Positions 11,301 to 22,962 of a stretch of DNA of 64,000 nt are shown here, piece after piece. The notes below the pieces were generated by a model. The model saw only the letters and a program-made list of their open reading frames with translations, made no database searches and was not told where the DNA came from. The DNA is from Amaurobius ferox. Taxonomy: Eukaryota; Arthropoda; Arachnida; Araneae; Amaurobiidae. The translations under genes and the position numbers were made by a program. Position 1 is the stretch's first letter. The number at the start of each line of letters is the position of its first letter. The stretch covers positions 138,345,793-138,409,792 of the forward strand of contig OX578134.1 of assembly GCA_951213105.1 (NCBI GenBank), given 5' to 3'.

Positions 11301-11994
11301 TTTCACTGATTTTTGGTAATCTATTAACAGCAGAAATTTTACATATATGGTATAGATAATCAAAATTAATGTGGCAAAATCTTTTATGCCAGAGTGTCTA
11401 GCATTTCCCCTTACCTCAGTAGTAGGCCTAACTTGCTTTTTGCTTTTAAATACATCATATTTACAAGGTTTTTTACTTTTGAAAACATTTGCACTAGAAC
11501 TTCTTACTCTTAAAGATTTTACTAGCCTTAGTATTACTATTAAAAATTTTGTCACTTACATCATTAATCTTATCATTATGTTTCACAATTTTACTTCTAA
11601 GAACACTAAAATCATCAATTTTAAAATTATTATGATTTGCAGTTTTACTTTTAAAATCATTAACTTTAAAATTTCCATGATTTGCAGTTTTACTCTTAAT
11701 ATCATTAACTTTAAAATTACTATGATTTGCAGTTTTACTTTTAAAAACACAATAATCATTAACCTTAAAATTACTATGATTTTCATTTTTAAGAACACTA
11801 CAATCATTTACCTTAAGATTACTGTTTTTAGCAGTCTTAGATTTTTCACTTTTACATTTTGCTTGCGGCTTAACATTTTTAGTTTTAATCTCTTCATACT
11901 GAGGTCTGAGGAAATATAGCACCTCTTTCCTTCTTGCATAAAAATACTCAAAACCATTTGGTGTAAAGAACATTATGGTATCATTAGTACCCAT
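11301..11994 (-). pseudogene. Copia protease-integrase spacer with in-frame peptide repeats
   Basis: Opens MGTNDTIMFFTPNGFEYFYARRK, the segment after copia protease. It then holds about five tandem copies of a peptide like SKTANHSNFKVNDF (about 11583-11830, units near 54-60 bp). Copia elements normally have a short GAG_pre-integrase region here, so this is an expansion. The repetitive plus-strand ORF at 11371-11919 is its shadow. Confidence 0.75.
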
Positions 11995-12143
11995 AAAACT
12001 ACATTTATTTTCATCAAGAACTGAGGCAGCAATTAAGTTGCATCTTATTTAGGTGAATACATTGCATTTAGAACAATTTTGTTTTTGTGACCATTTAAAT
12101 TCACATACATATTTATCGTACCAACACCTTCGATCAGGTTTTC

Positions 12144-12473
12144 TTAGTCTCCGGCAGCTAAGGATATTGATGTTCCTTTTAATTTGTTAAATTTTGTAAA
12201 CAGATCTTTATTATTACAAAAGTGGCGAGTTGCTGCTGTGTCCACTACCCAACTGAACTTGTTGATCGATTCTACATGGTTATTTTCTAAATAACAATTG
12301 TTTTCAATTAATTCGCTTATATTAGCATGAAATTTCTTACAATCATATTTTAAATGTCCAAACTGTTTGCCCCAAAAACATGAACCTATCTTTTTAGTAT
12401 TAGGTTTGATATTTTTACATTTAAATTTAGACATAGTTGTTGGTTTAACATTGTATGCAGAAAGTGTACTCAC
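12144..12473 (-). pseudogene. Copia nucleocapsid zinc knuckle and protease
   Basis: Encodes CFWGKQFGHLKYDC, a CCHC knuckle whose second Cys is replaced by Gly. The copia protease follows as SWVVDTAATRHFCNN, where families usually read W(I/V)(V/L)DSGAS and the active-site Asp is kept. The frame ends LAAGD. The degraded knuckle fits neutral decay. Confidence 0.85.
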
Positions 12474-13030
12474 ATCCCGGGTTTGGTCTCAATGTTGTTC
12501 AGCAAGGCGATCTTCCTCAGCCAAGAGTTCAACCTCAATTTTGTTTAAGGTGAAATCTTTGTCTGGAAATCTATCTGTACGATGTCCCTGAAGTCATCCG
12601 AAAGGTGTCTTATTGTTTGGAATGGGACTAGGATTTCGTCCAGATTATGTCTGACATCTTTCAACTTTCGTACTTGTTTTTTAATTCTTGCGATGAAGAG
12701 TCCAATAGGTTCGTCAGAATTGGGACGTTGATCAAAAAATTCATCTAATAGTCTTAATTAAATTAGCTTGTGATTTAGGTTCAAAAGTAAGTCCCATGCT
12801 TCTTTTGGATTTTCCATCGATGATATCAGTTCTCTATACTCAATTTCAATTCCATAAAACAGCATAGACATCACTTTATCTCATCTTCGTTCGTCTTCTA
12901 ACTTTTCTTTTCTTGAAGATGTTTCATCTAACTCGATTTTAGCACCAGTTACGTAGCTGTAATAACCCTCACTCATTAGCGCATACTTCATATTGACACT
13001 CCATGACAAGTAGTTAGTTCCCATGGTTTA
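12474..13030 (-). pseudogene. Copia gag, main part
   Basis: Minus-strand frames give GTNYLSWSVNMKYALMSEG next to the hAT insertion, then SSMENPKEAWDLL, LLDEFFDQRPNSDEPIG and a LNKIEVELLAEEDRL-type string running toward the zinc knuckle. These are the conserved blocks of Ty1/copia gag (UBN2 family). Several in-frame stops and frameshifts are present. The first gag codons lie across the hAT element at 15956-16027. Confidence 0.8.
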
Positions 13031-15955
13031 CAGAGTGACGACAGAACCAGGAAATCAGGGAATTCTCAGGGTAAAATGATTTTCTGGAAATATGGAAAAC
13101 TCAGTGAATTTTGCTTTAAATCAGGAAAAATTTTGGAATTTTGTTTTGCGAGTCACTGATCTTCAAATCCCTGTGAAAACATCTGAATGGGAATTTTCCT
13201 TTCTCTTTGTCCCTCCACGAAACTGCCCTTATTATGTGGAAGTGTTAAACTTTATTCTGATTGGCTGTTGATCAGTCATCATAAAGCTTAAAATTCCCAC
13301 TCACCATATGGCGATTAAACTTGAAAAACTGGCGATTAACGAAATCCTGATTACCGGCCAAACTCTGTGATAGCGTAGGATGGCTACTTTCCCTAAACAA
13401 ATCTACCTGTGGAGTGAGAAAAATCTGTCGACAACCGCTGCAATACTGCTACGGCTCTCCCATAGTTTTTCGTAGGATGGCTACTTTCCCTAAACAAATC
13501 TACCTGTGGAGTGAGAAAAATCTGTCGACAACCGCTGCAATACTGCTACGGCTCTCCCATAGTTTTTCCCCTACGAGGCGATCGTAATTTATTGCATTTG
13601 CTATCGAGAATGAGTGCAATCCACATTTCTATCCTACCCCTCCCCGTAATTACAGATGTGATTTATGACATTCCGGGGTGTAGCGTCTTTGCCATGCTCT
13701 CTACAATGAGCATGGCAAATAATAATTATGATTCGAATGGATTCCCCTATTTTTACATCTGACTCAAATTTAAAAGGATTCCCGAAAGCGGATGCATGAA
13801 CGGAATTAAAATCACTTGCTAAAATAAAAATGGTGCGTGAAACTTGTTCCTGCTATTTCATGCTTGTGAATGTATTTATTGGTTAAATATTCATTATAAC
13901 ATATTTTTCACAATGAAATATTAAAATAATTAATCTATATGCACGAGTTTCGGGAATACACTGCTGCTTGGGGCCGGCCCGAATGAATTAAATCTGGGCA
14001 GCCGGCACGAATAAAGGATATCAACCTTGGGGATGGGGGAATGCTTTTCCGAGCTGAATTGCCGATATTGCAATGTTATTTATTATTGTTCTACTTTAAC
14101 CTACATATGAATGGCCCATAAACGACTATACGGAAATTATGAATGTGTGTAGCATTGGCTAAAATAGCGCATTTGAAGGATACTATTCCAAACATACTTT
14201 GTATTAATTTTAAAACTTGATTGCGAGAACTTCATAATTTTTAAAATTTCGATGTGTGACAGTTTTTCACTAGGAGAAATTTCAGATTTCCTTTTACAGA
14301 TTATACCCTGTTTTAAGTTATTAATCTCTCATCAACGATGTATGGATTCCTAAAATGTTTGCTTAGTTGTATTTTCAGAAGCATTAACTGTTAACAATTA
14401 TTATAAATTCAAAGTTAAATTGGTTCTATTTTCAACTTACCCGCAGGGCCAGGGGTAGTTCACAGCCCTTTTCCCATTGATCGGAAAATTCGGGTATTGC
14501 AATAAAACGACATTGGCGATATAAAACACAATTTTTTAAATTCAAAACATTGAAATATTAAAAAAAATCAAATTTCTTCAAAAGGATGAAGCATTTATTT
14601 GTTATGAAATAAATATATTGGGGAAATTTTAAAATAAGAGTTCATAACGCCCGTTAATATAACGGGAAAAAAGGCCAAAATATCGCGATTGCGATGATTG
14701 AAAAATTAGAGTAAATGATCAAAATATAAAACAAGAATATTAATTTATTAAAATTTGCCAAAAATCATTTGTAAAACCCTCGAACTTAAAGAAAAATTAG
14801 TGAACAAGCTTCTTAAAAATAAAAGAGGAATAAATAATAGTGAATTCTTCATAGCTTGGAAAAGTAAAAAAGATAAGAAAACTTAAATGAATTTAAAATT
14901 GCCTCAAAATGTATTTGAATGCTTCATGATAAATGAATTTTTTTTATTATGTATTGGAAAACAAATATTATAAAACACTTGAAAAGGTCTACAATGAATA
15001 TCATTGGCAAGATTAAAAAAAATTACAAGTTTAAAAAAAATTAGTGAATATAAATGTTTAAAATATTTAAACAATGGATAAATGAAAAATTTAAATTTGA
15101 CAAACCTTTAAGAAATGGAAAAAATGGTAATAGTGACAATAATTTATAGAAAAGAATTAGTTTTAGAAAAAAAAAACAACACCTAAAATAAGTTTTGAAA
15201 ATTTATTAAATGTTAAAAATGAGAAGATAGCAATAATAAATGCATGTTAACAATATTACTCATTAATTAATTAAAATATTTCTGTGAATTTGTCTTTGTT
15301 ACTGTCAAATAATAATAATAAAATTTGTATTTTGCCAATACCTTAAATGTTTCCCAATTTTTAAAATCCTCTTCTACTTCAACATCGAAATAATAATTTC
15401 TATAAAAGTAGATCCGCTAAGGAGTTTTCTTGCCAACAGACATATAGTGATACCTTGATAAAGTACTCATCAGTTCAAGACATAGGGAGAAGGATTGGTT
15501 GTTTGACTTATGTCTACTGCACAATAAATCTATTATAAATTAAGTACTAAGTAATAAGAGCAAATTTCTAAATTGTTTTAAAACATACTTACAATTTAAT
15601 TTTGCATAACATTAAGCAACTTGAAAAAACCATCGCATGATGTAATGTAAAAACACGTTGAAATTACTAAATTATTTTTACTCACTTTGCTTCTTTCTTT
15701 ACGTGAAAAACTCATCCAATGTTTTCTGCTTCAAAGTTGATACTCTGTTTTTTATGCTGCTTATACAATATATATAAATGTTTTATATTTATCTTTTATA
15801 TTCATTTATTCGTCTATCAGTTTTTAGTTAGTTGAGTTTGAGTATGGTTGGGAAATTCTTATGCGAACAGATGATTGAAGAAAATCAGGGAATTTCAGGA
15901 AAAATACTCTGGAAAACTCAGGAAATTTTGTTTTTAAGTTTCTGTAGCCACCCTG
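13031..15955. mobile_element. hAT-type element inserted in copia gag
   Basis: Left end CAGAGTGACGACAGAACC and, read inward from the right, CAGGGTGGCTACAGAAAC. Both ends are followed by the 'aaactcagg-attttc-cctga' subterminal motifs typical of many hAT elements. The two flanks read as the two halves of copia gag. No clean 8-bp TSD: the best flanks are TGGTTTAC and TGGTGTAA, 6/8 identical and overlapping the TIR by one base. No transposase was recognised. ORFs at 13511 and 15824 are not supported. Confidence 0.75.
13374..13567. repeat. Perfect 97-bp tandem duplication
   Basis: 13374-13470 and 13471-13567 are identical over 97 bp, each starting cgtaggatggctac and ending catagttttt. Perfect identity inside a decayed element points to a recent slippage or unequal-exchange event. 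Confidence 0.95.
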
Positions 15956-16027
15956 GTGTAATTTTTCCATTTCCGCTGCCATAGCTACTTCTGTGCTACT
16001 CAACTCCGTATCTTTAGATGTAAACAA
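15956..16027 (-). pseudogene. Copia gag N-terminus
   Basis: Encodes MFTSKDTELSSTEVAMAAEM then EKLH before the hAT end. The expected continuation is the GTNYLSW block across the element at about 13020. The start ATG at 16025-16027 is about 120 bp inside the primer-binding site, as expected for a copia leader. Confidence 0.7.
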
Positions 16028-16150
16028 AGATGGTCGCTCTTTCGTTGTTTACCCTTACATTCTCGGCCCCCTTCTAGGAGCTCGGTGCGTTGATTGTATC
16101 AAACTTTTAACACATATTTCTTGTGAAATAAACAGTTCGTAAACTGGGCA

Positions 16151-16164
16151 TCTGGCCCATAACC
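16151..16164 (-). promoter_or_regulatory. Copia-type primer-binding site
   Basis: The minus strand reads GGGTTATGGGCCAG immediately inside the right-hand LTR. Drosophila copia has a near-identical GGTTATGGGCCCAG sequence, which pairs with the internal half of initiator tRNA-Met. The position confirms the element's orientation and 5' end. Confidence 0.7.
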
Positions 16165-16169
16165 CGTTT

Positions 16170-16594
16170 TTGGAATAGGCAACACAGTAGATAAATTGTG
16201 AAGCCTATAGATGTACGTAAAATTTAAGGAAGTACATCATGGTAGTAGTAGAATATGACAAGTATGGTGCGAAGATACTCGAAGCACGACAAGGTAAGTT
16301 CAAAAACGAAAACTCATTACTTAAGAACTGAAGTATAACGAACATAAATAACTTGTATCATCAATTTTGATACAGTTAACAGACAAATTGATACAGTATA
16401 ATTAAACATTGTCTAAACTGACAATCTATTGATATAACATCATCAGCCAAAGGATCTAAGTCAAATAAACATAACTAACATAGGTTCAAGGCCACAACTG
16501 ACCGGCTATACCGAACTAATGGTCTACAGACCTCATGGTCCTCATCGACCTACAACCTGTCTACTTGTCGGTGGACAGGTAGACAGGTAGAACA
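16170..16594 (-). repeat. 5' LTR of the copia element
   Basis: The minus strand starts TGTTCTACCTGTC (16594) and ends about TTCCA (16170), next to the primer-binding site. The inner 180 bp match the left LTR remnant; the outer part has no partner because that LTR lost its U3. A 9-bp inverted repeat (16556-16564/16579-16587) lies at its outer edge. The outer boundary is inferred from the TG alone. Confidence 0.55.
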
Positions 16595-16830
16595 TCCCCA
16601 CACTGGGTGTATTTATATCAGTTTGAAGTTAAAGTTTCTTTTCCTGGATTATGCCAATTTCCTGTTAAATAGAAATTACTGTATTCCTGTCAAATTCAGT
16701 CACCATCTGCAGGAACCCAAATAAAAAAGAGGTGAGACACAAAGCAAACAATCCAAATTCTGGACAGTTAACCGGGAGAAATTTAACTTTTAGATTTTGA
16801 CCATATCTTTAGTCAGATACACGAGTTTGT

Positions 16831-17162
16831 TTACCATGTGTTTCTAACAGAGCCAAGAATGAGTCGCCATATGTAATTTAAAATTTGCACAGGATCAAAA
16901 TTACAAATGGAATCATGGTAGATATAAATAAACAGGGATTCATAAATAAGAATATTACGAGGGTTATTGCATCGAATTAAAAGGAAAGTTTTTTAAAAAA
17001 AAGGCCAAAAGTTATCATTAACAACACATTGGGCAGAAAGTTTACCATTCTTGACGTCACGAGTATGTTCAGCTAATTGGATACCAACAGTACATTTAGT
17101 ACTACCAATGTAAACATTGATTTTATCGATGTCAAAATTAAAAATTGTGGTATACTGCTTGT
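16831..17162 (-). pseudogene. GIY-YIG endonuclease remnant of a Penelope-like element
   Basis: The minus strand gives FNFDIDKINVYIGSTKCTVG, then a LAEHTRDVKNGKLSAQC block. A frameshift near 16990 follows, then NPRNILIYESLFIY and a stop at 16831. VYIGSTK is the YIG half of the nuclease, the H and R residues follow at normal spacing, and the ILIYESL segment supplies the catalytic Glu. The GIY half is degraded. The sequence after the stop contains a hammerhead-like 'ctgactaaag-atatggtcaaaa', which would fit a canonical element with a C-terminal nuclease. Confidence 0.7.
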
Positions 17163-18782
17163 GGTATAATAATCATAATGTATACTACTATGCGTCGTTT
17201 CCAAAACAATGATCTTTGGAATTTGAGAATTTATAAATCAAATCAAATGTTTCAAATGGAAAGTCAAAATAAAATTTGTCTAATAAAAGCTCTTTGGCGA
17301 ATAGATTGGCAAGAGTAATCAAAAAGTAATTAAAGCAACCCCTGTATAACATTTTGTTTTGATTAGGGCATCATAAAATGTTCACCTTTTTCAAAGATGA
17401 AGTTTTATTTAGTGTGTTGCCTACTAAGCTTCTAGAAACTGCTCCAATTTTTTTATTTTGTTTTTACCAGGGTTGCGTCATTTCACATGGGAAGCTTAGT
17501 AAATTTGAAAATGGGCTAAAATTCATTAGAAAAATCTTAAAGAAAATAAAAACATTATGCAAAAACTTCAGAAAACTCTTAAATTCCTTTCATTGTTTCA
17601 TAATTAATATGATGCTATATAGTACCCAATCAAAACGTTTTTCAAATTAATCACAAAAAGTTTCCAGAAAATGTTGCTATTAACACTTTTTTTTTGCACA
17701 TTTTTTTGTTTTACCTGCAAATTATTTTAATTTATCTCGAATATATTTGGAAAACAAATATTTTTTAATGGCATAGAAACTAAATTGAAATAAATTAGTA
17801 AATAAATATTCTATCAGGAAATTGAACGAAAAGAAAAATAAAAAGCTTAGGAAATATGAAATGTTCCTAAAAACTGAGAAAAATTTGTTATTTAAAAAAT
17901 GTTAAAAATATAATTTTTTGAAATCTTTCTTTCCTACAAAGGTATGCTCATAAGCAACTTTTGTGCTTCTACCGCATTCCCCCATTTTAAAATGATGTGA
18001 CAGTTTTTTGTGATATCATTTCAGTATGTTTTTAATTGATTTTTGAAGGTAATTGTAACCCATTTGTGATGACCTTGTGGGAAAATATGGGAGAAGTAAA
18101 TGTATAGGGATCATCCCTAAAGGATTAAGTAAACAATAACAATTTTGTGACATCAGTGTTTTGTTAATCGCTGCTTTCACTGTACATCTGTATAACTAGT
18201 TTGTAAGTAGTGAATATTATGTTGTTAGTTTTGTAATTATGTCCATCTAAATATCAGTTTAATGCGTACTAAGAACTGGTAGTGTTATTGCAATTTTAGT
18301 TTGAATATTCATAATTTTTATTGGCTTAACTGCTGTACAACATGTAAAAACTCGAGAATAGTGGTCTAATGAATTCAATTTGAGAAATATTGAAGCAAAA
18401 ATGTCTGAAATTTTATTTCAGTGATAGGTAAACTTAAAAAACTTGAAAACTTATTTTGTAAAGTGAGTAAGAACCTTGTACCTATTCCTATGAATGATGC
18501 ATCATAGAAATATTGTGTCTGCGATAAAGTGAAATACTACATCAAGATTCAGTATCGTACAGTGTGGTATTAAAAGTATATTTTCTTGCATTAGTTAACA
18601 GAATTTAACATTCTAAACTTATTCACATTTTAAAATCTACCATGTCAGTGCAGTTTGTTAAGTTTTCACTTTTTACCATATTTGCAATTGTTAATCAGTT
18701 TTGGAAAGCAAAATTTAATTTCTAAAATAGTTTTTTTATAATCTTTTATGTTTACTTAACTCTTAACATTTATTTATAATAG
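17163..18782. other. End of the 14.7-kb flotillin intron
   Basis: AT-rich, with no recognisable gene or repeat boundary. The plus-strand ORF at 17378-17650 is low-complexity and not supported. It ends with acceptor ATAATAG at 18782. Confidence 0.55.
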
Positions 18783-18997
18783 AAAGCTGAATCTGATCTG
18801 GCATATAATTTACAAGCAGCCAAAACTCGCCAACGTATCAAGGAAGAACAAATGCAGGTAAAAGTAATCGAAAGGACACAGGATATTCAGGTTCAAGAGC
18901 AAGAGATAATGCGAAAAGAGAAAGAGCTTGAAGCAACTGTCAGACGACCAGCTGAAGCAGAGAGATATAAGCTAGAGAAGCTAGCTGAGGCAAATAT
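18783..18997 (+). CDS. FLOT1: Flotillin-1, exon C
   Basis: 215 bp entered in phase 0 and left in phase 2. It reads [20 protein letters not shown], then [20 protein letters not shown] and [19 protein letters not shown]. This is the main flotillin coiled coil. [17 protein letters not shown] is one of the best conserved flotillin blocks. Acceptor TAG ends at 18782; donor is GTAAGA at 18998. The last two bases (AT) join G of exon D to make a Met codon. Confidence 0.96.
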
Positions 18998-19746
18998 GTA
19001 AGATTTTTTGAGGCAAAATATTTTTGTCCTGTTACTTTCTATGTTTTGCTTCAGATGTGACATGTGTTTAATTGTAGTGAACTTTGTGTGTAATTAAGTA
19101 ATTTTGCAGTGTTTTATTTGTCTAATTAATATAAAACTAGTTAGAAGGCTTAGTATTGCTTGGTAAGAGGGGAGGGGGGAGTGATAAACTTGCTGCGTAT
19201 AAAACACTTTATAATTTGCTATGTTGTTTTCAAAGATTGTAATAATATCAAGTCAAAATCATCAAGATTAATAATGTAAAATGAATCAGAGACACATTAT
19301 GAATCAACATTGAAATATCAGGTTTTATTTTTATTGTTTGCATTGTATTAAAAAATTTGAATCAAAATTTTATTATTTTTATTTTTTATTTTTCGTATTC
19401 AAGTTACATAAACATTATATTCAGCAGTTTTGTGTACGATTCGCTGTAATATTTAACATTGTTGTTCTTCCAAGCATTGATCATGTCTTTCATTGGTTTT
19501 GCTGACTAGTCATTGAGTTGCGTGTTGTTGCATGTCTTCTAGTTGTTGACCATTGCGTATCATATAAAAGTCTGAGATTCTAACCATGAATCTGACCTCA
19601 GCTGCCCTGATTGGTCTTGTAGATATTGTAGGCATATCTTCTTCATCCAGAGGGAGCCTTTGAGCCAGGAATTTGATCTTTCTTCGAACAGTGTATTGTT
19701 ATTCTTATTAAGTTGAAATTCTGCAGTTTCCTACAGTGTTCATAGG
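18998..19746. other. Flotillin intron, first part
   Basis: AT-rich with no supported gene. It ends at the target-site duplication of the SINE that follows. Confidence 0.55.
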
Positions 19747-20036
19747 AGGGGCGCGGTAGCCCATTGGTTAGCGCGTTGGAGTTGCACTCGGTAGGCCCGG
19801 GTTCGATTTCAGCCACTGCCAAAAACTGCCGCCGTGTTCACGCGGAGTACGATCACGTTAAACGTGTGGGTCCGTAAGTCCTTCCCAGAGGTTGGTGGTA
19901 GGGGAAGGAGGGTACGGTCCCTGTGGATGCCTCCCCCACTGGGTTCCGGTCTAAATTGGGTGGCACTTCCCGGCCGTCCAAACGGTTACCTTACACCTTT
20001 CTGGTAGGTCGGACGGTCTGGGTCTCAACAACAACA
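19747..20036 (+). mobile_element. tRNA-derived SINE with 14-bp TSD
   Basis: Starts aggggcgcggtagcccattgg, with an RNA polymerase III A box (tagcccattgg) and B box (gggttcgattt, near 19799). A non-tRNA body and a (CAA)n-type tail follow. It is flanked by perfect direct repeats acagtgttcatagg at 19733-19746 and 20037-20050. A related copy lies inverted at 60205-60447. The clean TSD shows a relatively recent insertion; the SINE is retrotransposed by LINE machinery in trans. Confidence 0.92.
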
Positions 20037-20050
20037 ACAGTGTTCATAGG

Positions 20051-20507
20051 GCATCTTTAAGCCTATTTTCAAGATAAAATCTTACACATATTTACAAGAA
20101 TACATTGCTTTAATTCAAAACTTAAACATGACACAGTTCGGCATTTTCATGAGTCCCGCTACAAATTTTCTTTTCAACTGTCTAAATAAGAGTATCGTAT
20201 TCTAATTGTGTGACTGTTACCTTTGACTGTCATCTATTGCACATTGCTAAAACTGAAACTATAGTGTTAAATTAAAAATATTGTGATTTATGTTTTCCGT
20301 TCCTAGAATGTATTGATATTTTGAGTGTTCTTGTAGACAGAATTTAAATTAGTTTATTTTCCACATTGTTATCATAATTAGTTTATTTTGCATTTGTCAT
20401 CTTTTCTAATTTTGGGATAGGAAACAACCGTTTCTTTTTTTAACTCGCTAGAATATAAATTTCTATTACATCATCTTTAATGCTAATTGAAATTTTTAAC
20501 AACATAG
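20051..20507. other. Intron spacer with a diverged direct repeat
   Basis: AT-rich. 20376-20505 (gcatttgtcat, gataggaaacaacc, aacatc-atctttaa) resembles 21536-21680 in the same orientation, so part of the neighbouring inverted-repeat family extends here. Confidence 0.5.
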
Positions 20508-22962
20508 AACAATCATGCATAAGGCATTGATTATGAAACACTTTCAATTGATATGCAATTTTATTTAAACATCTCTAAAATGTGATGCATTCAGTGCTGA
20601 TATATTTTTATTTATCACAGTACTAATACTTGAAAACTTAAAACTTCATTGAAAAAGATAAATCTTAGTTACACAAAATGAATTTTATTCAATTAACGTC
20701 ATGAAAATATAAATCATCTGCCTCTCTATGTAAAATCAATTAATGTTTCACTCATATCACTTACATTCCAGACTCCAGAGCTAAATAATTTTGCTTGAAA
20801 AAAATTCAGCAATTCTTGTACAACTCACCTTACAATCACTTGATTTTTTTAGACTCTGTATGCTATAGTTTAGCATTAAAATTAGGCTTTGTTGCAGAAA
20901 TAAAGAAAGTTTAGTGATCATTTAAAGACAAAAATATTGTATTTGCATTGGTACAGAATTTAAATAGACGGATAATACGCAAAAATGAAGCGGTTTTATT
21001 ACAAATAAAATACTAAATATAAGTTTAAACAATTTTTAAACATCTACGGTAACAACCGTAATGGAAGCCATATTATTTTACAATGAGTCATGATCTCTTC
21101 ATATAATATGGGTGTAATTATTATTTCAATTTTTAATCATAAAACTACCCAACATATTTTGCTGAAATTTTTTTCAATTTTTATGTAATAATTTGAATAT
21201 TTCCTAACATTTTTGAAGCAATTTGTGAATTTTAACTTTCCTTATATGTGTGAAAAATTAAGTCTCATTGGATTCAATGTATTTCATTTTTTCAACCGGA
21301 GTTAAATCTGATACTAATTGGGTGATATTATTAATTTTCTTTCCCAGATATCCCACAGACCGTCTCAACAACATAATAAAATTTCATTTCGATAAAGTTA
21401 TTTTTATGGCAGTTATTGTGCTAACAGACAGACCAAAGTCATAAACACTTTTCAACTATGTTGGAAAGTTTTAAAAAGCTTTCTGAATGTTCTTTCAGAC
21501 CGAAATTAAATCGGTTTATTTTGCATATTGTCATCATAATCAGTTTGTTTTGCATTTATCATATTTCATTGTCACCAGAAAATGCACTTAATTCTTCGTC
21601 TAATATTGTGATAGGAAACAACCTTTTCTTTTATTAACTCACTTAGAAAATAAATTTTCATTGCATCATTTTTAACACTTTACAACAAAGTTGAAAAGTG
21701 TTTATGACTTTGTTCATTCTGTCTGTCTGTCTGTCCGTTAGCACGATAACTGCCGTAAAAATGACTTAATCAAAATGAAATTTTAGTATGTTGTTCAGAC
21801 GGTCTGTAGTACCTATTGGAATATAAATGAATAATATCACCCAATTAGTTTTGGATTGAACCCGGGTTGAAAAAATGAAATACATTGAGCCCTATGGGAC
21901 CTAATTTTTCAAGCATTTTTTAAGCAGATTTAAAATTCACAATTTGCTTCGAAAATTTTAGGCAATATTCAAATTGTTCCATAAAATATATAAAAAACAA
22001 TTCAGCGAAATATATTCAGTAGTTTTTTAAATAAAAATTAAAATAATAATAACACCTCTTATATGAAGCGATCACCTGACCATGATATGAAACGATCACG
22101 TGACATACTTCAAAATGATATATGGCATCCATCTTGTCTCAAAATCTTGATTTTTAAAGTTCTTTTTAATTCATATTGAGTGTTGTATCCGTCCTAAAAC
22201 TACTTTATTTTTGCCTAAATTCTGTGCATCTACATACTGAAACAACGCAATGACAATATATTTGTGTTTAAATGCTCATCCAAATTTGATTATTTCTACA
22301 ACGAAGCCTATTTTTCACCTATGTAAAATGTAACCAGCAAAATATGTAGAATGAGTTGTATTAGAATTGCTGTAATTCTTTAACACAAAATCATTTAGTC
22401 CATGGAGTTTGCTTAGCTGAGATGAATGAAATATTCATTGATTTTAGAAAGAGAAGGACGATATTTTTCGATGAAATTTTACGCATAGAGTTTAATTACT
22501 TGCAGCTCCATGGTCTTAATTTTTAAATAAAATAAATTATTATAGTATTGTGATGAATGACATGAATGGGGGAATTATTTATGAATGAAATGTTGCTTTT
22601 ATAGAGAGAGCCAGGCGTGTTATTTTTTCTATGACGTCATTTGAATGGATTTCAGTTGTTTTCGATGAAGTTTTCAAATATAATAAACTATCGTAGTATT
22701 ATGATAATTCTAAAATTATTACCGAGGAATGTATCACATTTTAGAGATGTTTAAACCAGGCAATTTATACTTTAATGCCATCATTTGAATGAACTTAATT
22801 TTTTTCGATGAAGGTTTAAGGTTTCTAATATAATAAATTAATGTAGTATTGTGATAAGTTTTAAAATATTACCGAGGAATGTATTGCATTTTAGACATGT
22901 TTAAATAAAATTGCATTGAAGTTGGAGAGTGTTTCATAATCAATGCTTTAAGTATGATTGAT
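20508..22962. repeat. Long imperfect inverted repeat (~1-kb arms)
   Basis: The left arm (about 20508-21467) and right arm (about 21672-22962) are diverged reverse complements. Outer tips are 'aatcatgcataaggcattga' and its complement 'caatgctttaagtatgattg'; inner tips are complementary around 'gttgaaaagtgtttatgac'. Middle landmarks such as 'gagacggtctgtggg', 'gaaatacattgaatcc' and 'atgaagcgatcac' also pair. The right arm has an internal duplication around 'ttaccgaggaatgtat'. No TSD or ORF. A third copy of the left arm starts near 63430. Confidence 0.8.

Larger units (their letters stand above)
9832..16594 (-). mobile_element. Decayed Ty1/copia LTR retrotransposon, internally deleted
   Basis: The minus strand carries copia order gag, protease, integrase and the very start of reverse transcriptase, between same-orientation LTR-related repeats at the right (16170-16594) and left (9832-10068). 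A primer-binding-type sequence lies just inside the right LTR. RT and RNase H are missing: the pol reading stops after VWDLVPV and runs into LTR sequence. Gag is interrupted by a hAT element (13031-15955). Many frameshifts and stops show that the element is dead. No clear 5-bp TSD was found. Confidence 0.85.

Noticed and set aside
11371..11919. 182-codon plus-strand ORF rich in Ile, Phe, Thr and Lys
   Set aside because: It is the antisense shadow of the repetitive copia protease-integrase spacer.
19747..19820. Possible tRNA gene
   Set aside because: A and B boxes are present, but there is no cloverleaf 3' half; body, CAA tail and 14-bp TSD identify a SINE.
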